Part shown: positions 26,163 through 34,036 of the stretch, piece after piece
Layout of the letters: every line of letters begins with the position of its first letter
Numbering within the stretch: position 1 is the first letter of the stretch
Assembly (NCBI GenBank): GCA_039805865.1
Contig: JBDLTI010000012.1
Coordinates: 1 to 44,970, forward strand
Source of the DNA: Fluviibacter sp039805865
GTDB lineage: Bacteria; Pseudomonadota; Gammaproteobacteria; Burkholderiales; Rhodocyclaceae
Length of the DNA stretch: 44,970 nt
Direction of reading: 5' to 3'
Made by a program: the position numbers and the translations under genes
The notes under the pieces: model-generated
Seen by the model: the letters and a program-made list of their open reading frames with translations, nothing else
Database searches by the model: none
Told to the model about the DNA's origin: nothing

Positions 26163-26573
26163 ATGCGTCTCGACCTTACACCACTCAGCAATGCCGTAAA
26201 ACGCCTTGATGAAGGTCTTGTGCGCTATCAGACAAATACTGCTGACACGCAAATACGTGATGGTTTGATCCAACGCTTTGAGTTTACTTACGAGTTGTCT
26301 TACAAGATGTTACGCCGTCACCTAGAGTCAACGGCGGCCAATCCTACAGAATTCGATGGCATCGATTTTCAGTACCTGATACGCACGGCTTGTGAGCAGG
26401 GTTTGCTTTTAAGCGATTGGCCGCAATGGCGCAAATTTCGCGACATGCGTTCTAAAACCAGTCACACCTATGATGAAGATGTTGCATTGGAAGTGGTTTC
26501 AGGTATTCCAGCTTTTTTGAATGAAGCCCGTCATTTGTTAGAGAGCCTGCTTCACAAGCATCCCCAACTATGA
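26163..26573 (+). CDS. HEPN-family (HI0074/HepT-like) protein, nucleotidyltransferase partner
   Basis: The 136-residue all-helical protein belongs to the nucleotidyltransferase substrate-binding (HI0074) family of HEPN proteins. RSKTSHTY at residues 96-103 fits the RX4HXY motif of HEPN RNases, so it may be an active toxin. RFEFTYELSYKMLRRHLE is typical of the family. GAAAGG before the ATG is a good ribosome binding site. It overlaps the MNT gene by 4 bases, the usual HEPN-MNT arrangement, in which the nucleotidyltransferase neutralises the HEPN protein by modifying the motif Tyr. Confidence 0.85.
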   Translation: MRLDLTPLSNAVKRLDEGLVRYQTNTADTQIRDGLIQRFEFTYELSYKMLRRHLESTAANPTEFDGIDFQYLIRTACEQGLLLSDWPQWRKFRDMRSKTSHTYDEDVALEVVSGIPAFLNEARHLLESLLHKHPQL

Positions 26574-26881
26574 ATCAAGCCACGTTGGATATAGGTCCGG
26601 TCGAACGACGTATTGTTACGGAAATACTTCGGCGCCATGTACCGGATGCTGACGTGTTGGTCTTTGGCTCTCGTGCCACCGGCAAAGCGAAGAAGTTCTC
26701 AGATCTGGATTTGTGTATCAAGGCTGCCAAGCCACTTGGGTTGGATCTGAGCAGTGCGCTGGCCGAGGATTTTGCACAATCTGATTTGCCCTGGAAAGTC
26801 GACGTTGTCGATTGGGCAACCACCAGCGAAGCGTTTCGAAGAATTATCGAAAAGGACAGCGTTCCTTTGCGGATCGCTTGA
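26570..26881 (+). CDS. Minimal nucleotidyltransferase (MNT) antitoxin-type protein
   Basis: The 103-residue product is a minimal pol-beta-type nucleotidyltransferase with the motif GSX10DXD: Gly33-Ser34, then Asp45 and Asp47 (FGSRATG, then FSDLDLCIKA). A third acidic residue lies in WKVDVVDW. In HEPN-MNT systems this enzyme AMPylates the HEPN toxin. Its ATG overlaps the HEPN gene stop. It is the last gene of the island and converges on tag. Confidence 0.87.
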   Translation: MNQATLDIGPVERRIVTEILRRHVPDADVLVFGSRATGKAKKFSDLDLCIKAAKPLGLDLSSALAEDFAQSDLPWKVDVVDWATTSEAFRRIIEKDSVPLRIA

Positions 26882-26901
26882 TCAGAGCGATTAGGATTTT
26901 T
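26872..26901 (+). terminator. Possible terminator after the HEPN-MNT pair
   Basis: A 6-bp stem (ATCGCT / AGCGAT) around a 7-nt loop overlaps the MNT stop codon and is followed, after TAGGA, by six T. The stem is short, so this is tentative. Confidence 0.4.
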
Positions 26902-26906
26902 TCAGA

Positions 26907-27494
26907 TTAGTCATTAACGGCTTCATGCCTTGGGCAGCTCACCAAATGGTCATTGACCATGCCTGATGCCTGCATGAAGGCGTAACAGATGGTCGGACCT
27001 ACAAATTTGAAGCCGAGTTTTTGTAGCGCTTTACTCATGGCGACAGCTTGGGGCGTGCTGGTGGGCACTTCGCCCATGTTGACCCATTGATTCTGAATGG
27101 GCGTGTTATCGACAAATTGCCATAGATAGTCGCTGAACGATTGGCCGGTTTGTCTGATCGCAAGAAATGACTTTGCGTTCTGGATGGTGGCCGCAACTTT
27201 GGCACGGTTACGAATGATGCCCGGGTCAGCCAGTAGGGCAGCGACCTTGTTGTCGTCATATTGCGCAATGATGTCTGGCTTGAATCCATCGAAAACCAGG
27301 CGATAATGTTCGCGCTTTTTAAGCACGGTAGACCACGATAGGCCGGCTTGCGCACCTTCTAGAATCAGTAATTCGAAGAGGGCGCGGTCATCCCGCAGGG
27401 GAACCCCCCATTCTTGATCATGGTACCGACGATACAGATCAAAGCCCGTGCACCACGGACATACTGTTTTGCTATGATTTGAATTCTGCGGCAT
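26907..27494 (-). CDS. tag: DNA-3-methyladenine glycosylase I
   Basis: Tag excises 3-methyladenine from alkylated DNA. From the ATG at 27494 the product has 195 residues. It shows the family start CPWCTGFDLYRRYHDQEWG with the Cys and His that bind zinc, ELLILEGAQAGLSWSTVLKKRE (the base-binding Glu and Trp), and the C-terminal GMVNDHLVSCPRH, which supplies the other zinc His and Cys. A longer frame to 27539 would overlap the preceding gene much further. Even so, the start lies 23 nt inside the 3' end of the upstream gene. Confidence 0.94.
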   Translation of the reverse strand: MPQNSNHSKTVCPWCTGFDLYRRYHDQEWGVPLRDDRALFELLILEGAQAGLSWSTVLKKREHYRLVFDGFKPDIIAQYDDNKVAALLADPGIIRNRAKVAATIQNAKSFLAIRQTGQSFSDYLWQFVDNTPIQNQWVNMGEVPTSTPQAVAMSKALQKLGFKFVGPTICYAFMQASGMVNDHLVSCPRHEAVND

Positions 27495-27819
27495 AGGTTT
27501 CCGGGCTAAAGCCCACCAGGAGCTTTTTTCCGGTATCAAGTACGGGGCGCTTGATCATGCTGGGGTACTGGATCATCAGGTGTTGTGCTTTTTTTGCATC
27601 AACATCGGCACGCTCTTCATCGGTGAGCTTTTTCCACATCAGGCCACGGGTGTTGAGCAGTGTTTCCCAACCGGCGCGTTTGATCCAGTCGGGCAGATGT
27701 GCTTCGGCAACACCGGCCTTTTTGTAATCAACAAAGGTGTACTCGATCCCTTGTTCCTGAAGCCAGGTGAATGCTTTCTTCATGGTGTCGCAATTTTTAA
27801 TCCCGTAAACCGTGATCAT
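27472..27819 (-). CDS. ArsC/Spx family reductase-like protein (YffB-like)
   Basis: The 115-residue thioredoxin-fold protein belongs to the ArsC/Spx family. It begins MITVYGIKNCDTMKKAFTWL, with one N-terminal Cys in the NCDT motif, and has the conserved late-strand region YPSMIKRPVLDTGKKLLVGF. This matches the YffB-type proteins rather than true arsenate reductases. Its function is not established; glutathione-dependent reduction is suggested for the family. It lies 2 nt after tex and overlaps tag, so it is part of the minus-strand unit. Confidence 0.87.
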   Translation of the reverse strand: MITVYGIKNCDTMKKAFTWLQEQGIEYTFVDYKKAGVAEAHLPDWIKRAGWETLLNTRGLMWKKLTDEERADVDAKKAQHLMIQYPSMIKRPVLDTGKKLLVGFSPETYAAEFKS

Positions 27820-27821
27820 GA

Positions 27822-30179
27822 TTACTTCCTCAGCTTGGCAAATGCATCGGCCATGGCATTGTTCATGGGCGCTGCTTGCTGTCGTGGGGCTCTTTGTGCG
27901 GCATTGTCACGGGGGCGTTGCTGGTGACGTTGACCATTTGGTGCATCATGGCGATCACGCTGGGGCGTTGCCTCATCGCTCATGCGCATGGTTAATGCGA
28001 TGCGCTTGCGTGGGAGATCCACTTCCAGAACCTTAACGCGCACGACCTGGCCAGCCTTAACCACCTCATGCGGGTCTTTTACGAAGGTGTTCGATAGAGC
28101 AGAGATATGGACTAGGCCATCCTGATGCACACCGATATCGACAAAGGCACCGAAGGCCGCAACGTTAGTGACCACGCCTTCAAGCATCATGCCGGGAACC
28201 AGATCTTTCACTTCTTCTACGCCGTCGGCAAAGCTGGCCGTACGGAATTCAGGGCGCGGATCGCGACCCGGTTTTTCTAGCTCCTTGAAAATATCCTGAA
28301 CGGTGGGTAGACCAAACCGGTCATCGGTATATTTAGCTGCGCTCAAAGCGCGTAAGACGCTGTTGTTGCCCATAATGGATTTGATAGGCTGCTTTAGATC
28401 AGCAATCATCTTTTCCACAATCGGGTAGGCCTCAGGGTGCACCGATGACGCATCAAGTGGGTTCTCGCCATCACGAATACGTAGGAAGCCGGCGGCCTGT
28501 TCAAATGTTTTATCGCCTAGGCGCGGTACGCTCAGGAGTTCCTGCCGTGATTTGAAGGCACCGTGGGCATCGCGATAGCTCACGATATTACTGGCCAGAT
28601 TGCTGTTGAGCCCCGAGATACGGGTCAGCAAAGGGGCTGAGGCAGTGTTCACGTCGACGCCGACAGCGTTAACGCAATCCTCAACAACCGCATCCAGGCT
28701 GCGTGCCAGTTTAAGTTGCGATACATCATGTTGGTACTGGCCGACCCCGATGGATTTGGGCTCGATTTTTACCAGTTCAGCGAGCGGATCCTGCAGACGG
28801 CGGGCAATGGAGACGGCACCACGCAGAGAGACATCTAGCTGTGGGAATTCACGCGCAGCGAGTTCGGATGCCGAATACACCGAAGCACCGGCCTCGGAGA
28901 CCACGAGTTTGGTCATCTTGATGTCAGTGAACTGCTTCATGGTGTCGATGATCAGCTTGTCGGTCTCACGGCTCGCAGTACCGTTACCGATGGCAACGAG
29001 TGTGACGCCATGCTTCTTAGCAAGTGCAGCGATGGTGGTCATGGAGCCGGCCCAATCACGGCGTGGCTCATGCGGGTATATCGTTTCTGTGTCGAGGAGC
29101 TTGCCGGTGGCATCGACAACAGCAATCTTGCAGCCGGTACGAATGCCCGGGTCGACGCCCATAGTGACATGCTGTCCGGCCGGTGCTGCCAGTAACAGGT
29201 CTTTTAGGTTCTTACCGAAAATGCGGATGGCTTCTTCTTCAGACTTCTCGCGCAGTTGACCCATCAGATCCAGTTCCAGATGCAATGAGAGTTTTACGCG
29301 CCAGGTCCAGCGAACTGTGTCGTTCAACCATTTGTCGGCAGGGCGCGATTGCTGTTTGATACCGAAGCGGTTCGCAATGCGTTGCTCACAGGGGTTGGGG
29401 GCTGTTGATGGCGTTTCCTGATTCATCTCGCTATCTAGGACTAACGAGACTTGCAGGAAGCCTTCATTACGCCCACGCAGCAGGGCTAGAGCGCGGTGCG
29501 ATGGCATGCTGTTGAGTGGTTCGGCAAAATCAAACCAGTCACGGAACTTGGCGCCTTCGGTTTCTTTGCCTTCAACGACTTTTGATTTCACCATGCCGTG
29601 CTCATTCAGATACTCTCGTAGCTGGCCAACCAGCTCCGGGTCTTCGGCAAAGCGTTCCATCAATACCTGACGGGCACCATCCAGAACCGCCTTGGCGTCG
29701 GCAAAGCCTGCATCTGCGTTGATAAACTTTTCGGCTTCTTCTTCAGGCGTCAGTTCGGGGTTTTGCAGCAGGGCATCCGCTAGAGGTTCAATGCCCGCCT
29801 CACGGGCAATCTGTGCCTTGGTGCGGCGTTTCTGTTTATAGGGCAGGTAAAGATCTTCCAGGCGTTGTTTGGTTTCGGCAGCATCGATATCGGTCTTGAG
29901 TTCCGGGGTGAGTTTTCCCTGTTCTTCAATGGCGGCCAGGATGCTGTTGCGACGATCTTCAAGCTCACGTAAATAGATCAATCGTTCTTCAAGATGGCGC
30001 AATTGGGTGTCATCCAGACCGCCGGTCACTTCTTTACGGTAACGGGCAATAAACGGCACTGTGGCGCCTTCATCGAGGAGTTGAATAGCGGCTTTAACCT
30101 GTTCGGTTTTTACCTGGAGTTCTTTGGCGATTTGAGCGTCGATGATTAAAGGCATGAATGTCTGTGTATAAAAGTTCAT
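27822..30179 (-). CDS. tex: Tex family RNA-binding transcription accessory protein
   Basis: Tex is a conserved nucleic-acid-binding protein related to eukaryotic Spt6. The 785-residue product has the N-terminal helical region (LLDEGATVPFIARYRKEVTG), the YqgF-like RNase H fold (GVDPGIRTGCKIAVVD), helix-hairpin-helix modules (NAVGVDVNTASAPLLTRISG) and a C-terminal S1 domain (MLEGVVTNVAAFGAFVDIGV). After that comes an Arg/Gln-rich, probably disordered tail. I chose the ATG at 30179 because AAAAGG lies just upstream; in-frame ATGs at 30197 and 30155 also exist. A hairpin covers this ribosome binding site. Confidence 0.95.
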   Translation of the reverse strand: MNFYTQTFMPLIIDAQIAKELQVKTEQVKAAIQLLDEGATVPFIARYRKEVTGGLDDTQLRHLEERLIYLRELEDRRNSILAAIEEQGKLTPELKTDIDAAETKQRLEDLYLPYKQKRRTKAQIAREAGIEPLADALLQNPELTPEEEAEKFINADAGFADAKAVLDGARQVLMERFAEDPELVGQLREYLNEHGMVKSKVVEGKETEGAKFRDWFDFAEPLNSMPSHRALALLRGRNEGFLQVSLVLDSEMNQETPSTAPNPCEQRIANRFGIKQQSRPADKWLNDTVRWTWRVKLSLHLELDLMGQLREKSEEEAIRIFGKNLKDLLLAAPAGQHVTMGVDPGIRTGCKIAVVDATGKLLDTETIYPHEPRRDWAGSMTTIAALAKKHGVTLVAIGNGTASRETDKLIIDTMKQFTDIKMTKLVVSEAGASVYSASELAAREFPQLDVSLRGAVSIARRLQDPLAELVKIEPKSIGVGQYQHDVSQLKLARSLDAVVEDCVNAVGVDVNTASAPLLTRISGLNSNLASNIVSYRDAHGAFKSRQELLSVPRLGDKTFEQAAGFLRIRDGENPLDASSVHPEAYPIVEKMIADLKQPIKSIMGNNSVLRALSAAKYTDDRFGLPTVQDIFKELEKPGRDPRPEFRTASFADGVEEVKDLVPGMMLEGVVTNVAAFGAFVDIGVHQDGLVHISALSNTFVKDPHEVVKAGQVVRVKVLEVDLPRKRIALTMRMSDEATPQRDRHDAPNGQRHQQRPRDNAAQRAPRQQAAPMNNAMADAFAKLRK

Positions 30180-30199
30180 GTATGCCTTTTCAGGCATAC
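30180..30199 (-). promoter_or_regulatory. Hairpin over the tex ribosome binding site
   Basis: On the minus strand, 7-nt perfect arms (GTATGCC and GGCATAC) flank the loop TGAAAA, and the ATG at 30179 follows directly. The likely Shine-Dalgarno AAAAGG spans loop and stem. It has no T-run, so it is not a terminator for dnaQ. It could limit translation of tex. Confidence 0.4.
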
Positions 30200-30221
30200 G
30201 GGTTGAGACGGACGAATTTGT

Positions 30222-30929
30222 TTAGTTTTGAACGGGTTCGCTTAACCACAGGCATTTACCGCCAGACTCTTTTTGAATCTGCTCCAGCACGTTTTGATGT
30301 GCCTGTAGTTCTTGTTCATCAGCCATAACCACACGTAGCTGTTTGAGTCGGCTGGAATCTGCGTTGAAGGCAATCGTTTCGGCAGACTCCTCGAAGACCA
30401 TGGCAAACCCATCCTGGCCACGAGTCATGACCAGATAGACATCGGCCAGCAGCTCGGCATCGAGGAGGGCGCCGTGCAGGTTACGTTTGGAGTTGTCGAT
30501 TTCAAGCCGTTCGCACAGCGCATCTAGGCTGTTGCGTTTACCCGGGTAGTTATCCCGGGCCATTTTCAGGGTATCGGTTACTTTGTCACAGAATTGAGCC
30601 ACCGGTGGTTTTCCGAGGAGCTCCAGTTCTGCATTGAGAAAGCCGACGTCGAATGGGGCGTTGTGGATCACCAGTTCGGCACCATCAATAAAATCCAGAA
30701 AGCTATCGGCAATGTCTGCAAACCGCGGTTTGTCCGCCAGAAACTCGCGGCTGATACCGTGAACGGCCTGTGCGCCTTCATCAATGTCGCGGTCGGGATT
30801 CACATAATGGTGAAAGTGCCGATGCGTCAGACGTCGATTAACCACTTCTACGCCCGCAACTTCAATAATGCGGTGGCCTAGACGATGGTCAAGGCCGGTG
30901 GTTTCGGTATCAAGAATAATCTGGCGCAT
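30222..30929 (-). CDS. dnaQ: DNA polymerase III subunit epsilon
   Basis: DnaQ is the 3'-5' proofreading exonuclease of the replicative polymerase. The 235-residue product has the DEDDh exonuclease motifs: LDTETTG at residues 6-12, VIHNAPFDVGFLNAEL in the middle, and HGALLDAELLADVYL (His and last Asp). The C-terminal part, which binds the polymerase subunit, is present, so length is normal. It follows rnhA on the same strand, a conserved rnhA-dnaQ pair. Confidence 0.96.
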   Translation of the reverse strand: MRQIILDTETTGLDHRLGHRIIEVAGVEVVNRRLTHRHFHHYVNPDRDIDEGAQAVHGISREFLADKPRFADIADSFLDFIDGAELVIHNAPFDVGFLNAELELLGKPPVAQFCDKVTDTLKMARDNYPGKRNSLDALCERLEIDNSKRNLHGALLDAELLADVYLVMTRGQDGFAMVFEESAETIAFNADSSRLKQLRVVMADEQELQAHQNVLEQIQKESGGKCLWLSEPVQN

Positions 30930-30958
30930 GGTTTTCCGATTTGGGTTCAGACCCTATT

Positions 30959-31426
30959 TTACAGGCTTGTGAGCTCGTCGATACCCTGGTTAGCCAGTTG
31001 GTCTGCACGTTCGTTTTCCGGGTGGCCGGCATGGCCTTTGACCCAGTGCCAGCTGACGTTGAACTTCTGGGCGAGTGCGTCTAATTGCTGCCATAGATCG
31101 GCGTTTTTAACCGGTTTTTTGTCAGATGTTTTCCAGCCATTGCGCTTCCAGCCATGAATCCAGGACTGCATTCCCTGCTGTACGTATTTGGAATCGGTGT
31201 GAACTTCCACCGGGGTTGTATTGTCCGGTTTAAGCGCTGCAAGACCCGAGATTACCGCTTGTAATTCCATACGGTTGTTAGTGGTGTCAGGTTCGCCGCC
31301 ATGCAGGGTTTTTTCATGGCCACGATAGCGGAGCAGTGTGCCCCAGCCACCCGGACCAGGGTTGCCACGACAGGCACCATCTGAATAAATCTGTATGACG
31401 TCAGTGGTTGTAGATTCAATACTCAT
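30959..31426 (-). CDS. rnhA: Ribonuclease HI
   Basis: RNase HI cleaves the RNA strand of RNA-DNA hybrids, including R-loops and Okazaki primers. The 155-residue product has IYSDGACRGNPGPGGWG (Asp16), NNRMELQAVISGL (catalytic Glu), HTDSKYVQQGM (second Asp) and WVKGHAGHPENERADQLANQ (His loop and last Asp). Its ATG overlaps the stop of the methyltransferase gene by 4 bases; dnaQ follows. Confidence 0.97.
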   Translation of the reverse strand: MSIESTTTDVIQIYSDGACRGNPGPGGWGTLLRYRGHEKTLHGGEPDTTNNRMELQAVISGLAALKPDNTTPVEVHTDSKYVQQGMQSWIHGWKRNGWKTSDKKPVKNADLWQQLDALAQKFNVSWHWVKGHAGHPENERADQLANQGIDELTSL

Positions 31427-32205
31427 GTTGATGTTTTCTGGTTCTTTTCTGCAATAAGGGATGCTTTTGCGTTAATTTTAGTAGTGTTCGTTGCCCAGCT
31501 CGGTGTGAGCAGGGTCATGCCTGGAATGCGCTTGATGGCGGTGACAGCATAACAAGCCCCGGCAAATGCCCACCAACGATTGCCGGCGAGTTCCAGCCAG
31601 TTAAAGTGCGTGTGGGTGCTTTCTCGATTGCAGGGTGGGGCATAGCAGCCAAAATGGCCTCTGGCCACTTCAAAGTCCAGTAATTTGAGCCAATCCTTCA
31701 GGCGTAGTACCGAGAGGTAATTGCCTGGCCAGGGGAACCTCGTATGGTCTGGTGTCGCCAGGCGCGCAAGATAGTTTCTTACACCCCACAGGGATAACGG
31801 ATTAAACCCCAGAATGATCAGTTGACCTTCCGGTCGAAGCACCCGATAGACCTCCCGCAATACCTGGTGTGGATCTGGATGCACTTCCAGCATGAAGGGC
31901 AGAACAATCAGATCCATGCTGTCTGACTCAAAGGGCAGCGAGGATGCATTGATTTCGACAGCCAGCGGCGTTGCACCCCGCTGTTCGGGGTTCAAGCCAT
32001 GATTGGCTGTGACGCAACGAAAACGATGCTGGATTCTGTTGCTGGCCAATAGATCCAGCGATTCACAACCCACCTGTGCTGCCTGCAAACCGAATACATC
32101 AACCAATAACCCTTCCGTAGTACTCAGAGCCCACTTCGCAACATACCGACCGGCATGGGTTTGAAACCAGTCGTAATCAGGTGACGAAAATGGTGTGTTT
32201 GACAT
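31423..32205 (-). CDS. SAM-dependent class I methyltransferase
   Basis: The 260-residue product looks like a Methyltransf_11-type enzyme: LPFMLEVHPDPHQVLREVYR and VLRPEGQLIILGFNPLSLWG are the post-motif II and III regions. The SAM-binding motif I near the N-terminus is poorly conserved. The end is basic and may be partly disordered. A methyltransferase of this type between gloB and rnhA is a conserved arrangement in beta- and gammaproteobacteria, but the substrate is unknown. It opens the minus-strand unit with rnhA, dnaQ, tex and tag, and is divergent from gloB. Confidence 0.8.
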   Translation of the reverse strand: MSNTPFSSPDYDWFQTHAGRYVAKWALSTTEGLLVDVFGLQAAQVGCESLDLLASNRIQHRFRCVTANHGLNPEQRGATPLAVEINASSLPFESDSMDLIVLPFMLEVHPDPHQVLREVYRVLRPEGQLIILGFNPLSLWGVRNYLARLATPDHTRFPWPGNYLSVLRLKDWLKLLDFEVARGHFGCYAPPCNRESTHTHFNWLELAGNRWWAFAGACYAVTAIKRIPGMTLLTPSWATNTTKINAKASLIAEKNQKTST

Positions 32206-32260
32206 CCGGAGTTGCGTAGGGACAATGAGGTATCAGTTTAACGTGCAATGCGCTCATTCT

Positions 32261-33118
32261 ATGAAGAATCCCTATTCAGTTTTTGATCATCAGTCGCTAA
32301 GCGTGGTTGCCATTCCTGCATTTGACGATAATGTCATCTGGCTGGTGAAACCTGCGCTTAGTGAGGACTCAGCAGCTACTTCGGTCTGTATCGTCGACCC
32401 GGGTGATGCTGCGCCGGCGATTGACTATTGCAAGCGACACCAGTTAGTGCCTGAAACCATTTTGTTGACACATCACCATGCCGATCACACGGGTGGGGTT
32501 ACCGAAATAGTGACATGGGTGAAACAAATACGGCCGGCGTCTAAAGTCCGTGTCTATGGGCCTGGTGCAGAAGATATTCCCGGTGTTAGCCATCCGCTGG
32601 TAGGGGGTGAAAGCATTTCCCTGGTGGGTGGTGTTTTTGGCCACGTATTGGCCGTAGCAGGTCATACACGTGGTCACCTGGCGTATTTTATTCCAGAGGC
32701 ATCCGGCTGTTGTCCACCCGCATTATTTTCAGGTGATTTACTCTTTGGTCTGGGATGTGGTCGCCTGTTTGAAGGCACGGCAGACCAGATGTATTCGGCA
32801 TTAAGTCAGATAGCCTGCTTGGATCCGGTAACGCGTATTTATTGCGCCCATGAATACACAGCGCTTAATTTGCCCTTTGCGCTTAAGGTTGATTCGGGAA
32901 ATGCCGATCTGATCAAACGCGCCGAACGCATTCGCGCTTTGAGATTGGCGGGTGAGCCGACACTGCCATTGATGTTGTCAGAAGAGTTGGCGACGAATCC
33001 GTTTTTGCGTGCCGATCAACAGGCGTTAAAAGAAGCGGTTTGCCTTGCGGATGAAGCGAAGCCGAATGACGTTTTTGCCGCGCTACGCAAAATGCGCGAT
33101 CACTTTAAACCCACCTGA
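32261..33118 (+). CDS. gloB: Hydroxyacylglutathione hydrolase (glyoxalase II)
   Basis: GloB hydrolyses S-lactoylglutathione to lactate and glutathione, the second step of methylglyoxal detoxification. The product is a metallo-beta-lactamase-fold enzyme with LLTHHHADHTGG (metal ligands), AGHTRGHLAYF, LFSGDLLFGLGCGRLFEG and the C-terminal hydroxyacylglutathione domain (CAHEYTALNLPFAL). The start is uncertain. ATG at 32261 gives 285 residues, slightly longer than usual. ATG at 32225 has AGGGA nearby, but at short spacing. It converges on bamD with 7 nt between stops. Confidence 0.93.
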   Translation: MKNPYSVFDHQSLSVVAIPAFDDNVIWLVKPALSEDSAATSVCIVDPGDAAPAIDYCKRHQLVPETILLTHHHADHTGGVTEIVTWVKQIRPASKVRVYGPGAEDIPGVSHPLVGGESISLVGGVFGHVLAVAGHTRGHLAYFIPEASGCCPPALFSGDLLFGLGCGRLFEGTADQMYSALSQIACLDPVTRIYCAHEYTALNLPFALKVDSGNADLIKRAERIRALRLAGEPTLPLMLSEELATNPFLRADQQALKEAVCLADEAKPNDVFAALRKMRDHFKPT

Positions 33119-33125
33119 TCGATGA

Positions 33126-33950
33126 TTAGTAAAGCTGATACCAGGGCTTGGAGCGCTGAATGCCTTCGGTCAGGAAGCGGCTATTCGGATAGTTCATTTT
33201 CAGAATACGGTCGCTATCGTTTTGTAGATCAGGCAAACCCAGTTGGCCATAGCTGTAGCTCATCACGGCGAGGGCTTCTTCTACGGCAGGGGCATCCGGG
33301 TAGTAACGCACCACGTCTTGGGCACGATTGGCAGCAGCCAGCCAGGCGCCACGTCGTACGTAATAGTTAGCAACGTGTAAGTCGTGTGAGGCGAGGGCGT
33401 TGACCAGCCAGATCATCCGCTTGGCACCATCGTCTCGGTATTTGCTGTTCGGGAAATTGTCGTACAGATACTTAAAAGCGATGAAGGACTCGCGCATGCT
33501 TTTCGGATCCCGCTCTGTTGGATCCTGTTGCATAACATAACCACCATAACCTAGGTCTTCGTTAAAGCCGATCATCCCTTTCAGGTAATACACGTAATCC
33601 AGGTTCGGATGATTCGGGTGCAGCTTGATGAAGCGATCGCAGGCAGCAATAGCGGGGGCAGGTTCATTCGCCTTGTAATGCGCATAGGCTGTTTCGATTT
33701 GTGCCTGTTGCGCATAAGTGCCATACGGGTAACGTGCTTCCAGTTTTTCGTAGAATTTAACCGCTTGCTCGTAGTTGCCTTCGTCCAGAGACTCTTTCGC
33801 TGTGGTGTATAGCTTGTTAGCAGACCAGCCCTTGGTCGGATCGGTATCTTCCTGAAATAGGGCGCAACCGCTCATAGCGCTCAGGATTAGACCGAGCAAT
33901 ACAAGGCGACGACATGTGTGCAGGAATGATAACCGGGTGGTATGAAGCAT
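33126..33950 (-). CDS. bamD: Outer membrane protein assembly factor BamD
   Basis: BamD is the essential lipoprotein of the BAM complex, working with BamA (encoded at 3818-6277). From the ATG at 33950 the product has 274 residues. A basic N-terminus precedes a hydrophobic stretch (LVLLGLILSAMSGC) with a lipobox-like SGC; the Cys would be lipidated. Five TPR-like repeats follow, such as YEQAVKFYEKLEARYPYGTY and FIKLHPNHPNLDYVYYLKG. It is divergent from rluD, a conserved arrangement; the two start codons are 86 nt apart, a region that must hold both promoters. Confidence 0.95.
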   Translation of the reverse strand: MLHTTRLSFLHTCRRLVLLGLILSAMSGCALFQEDTDPTKGWSANKLYTTAKESLDEGNYEQAVKFYEKLEARYPYGTYAQQAQIETAYAHYKANEPAPAIAACDRFIKLHPNHPNLDYVYYLKGMIGFNEDLGYGGYVMQQDPTERDPKSMRESFIAFKYLYDNFPNSKYRDDGAKRMIWLVNALASHDLHVANYYVRRGAWLAAANRAQDVVRYYPDAPAVEEALAVMSYSYGQLGLPDLQNDSDRILKMNYPNSRFLTEGIQRSKPWYQLY

Positions 33951-34036
33951 GCTTTTTGCGAAATAAGCGTGGGATTGAAGCCCGAAACTCACCTAAAAAA
34001 TGGCCTGAACGGCCTGAAAACGATAGACTACGCACA

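Noticed and set aside
28600..29259. 219-codon open frame on the + strand
   Set aside because: It is antisense to tex, whose domains are all recognisable; the Ser-rich, low-information translation is typical of a shadow frame.
32199..32236. TTGACA as -35 of a gloB promoter
   Set aside because: No -10-like hexamer lies at 16-18 nt spacing, and the hexamer overlaps the start codon of the divergent methyltransferase gene.
33994..34022. Short direct repeat (GGCCTGAA twice) between bamD and rluD
   Set aside because: Only two copies of 8 nt with no symmetry or matching regulator; likely chance.
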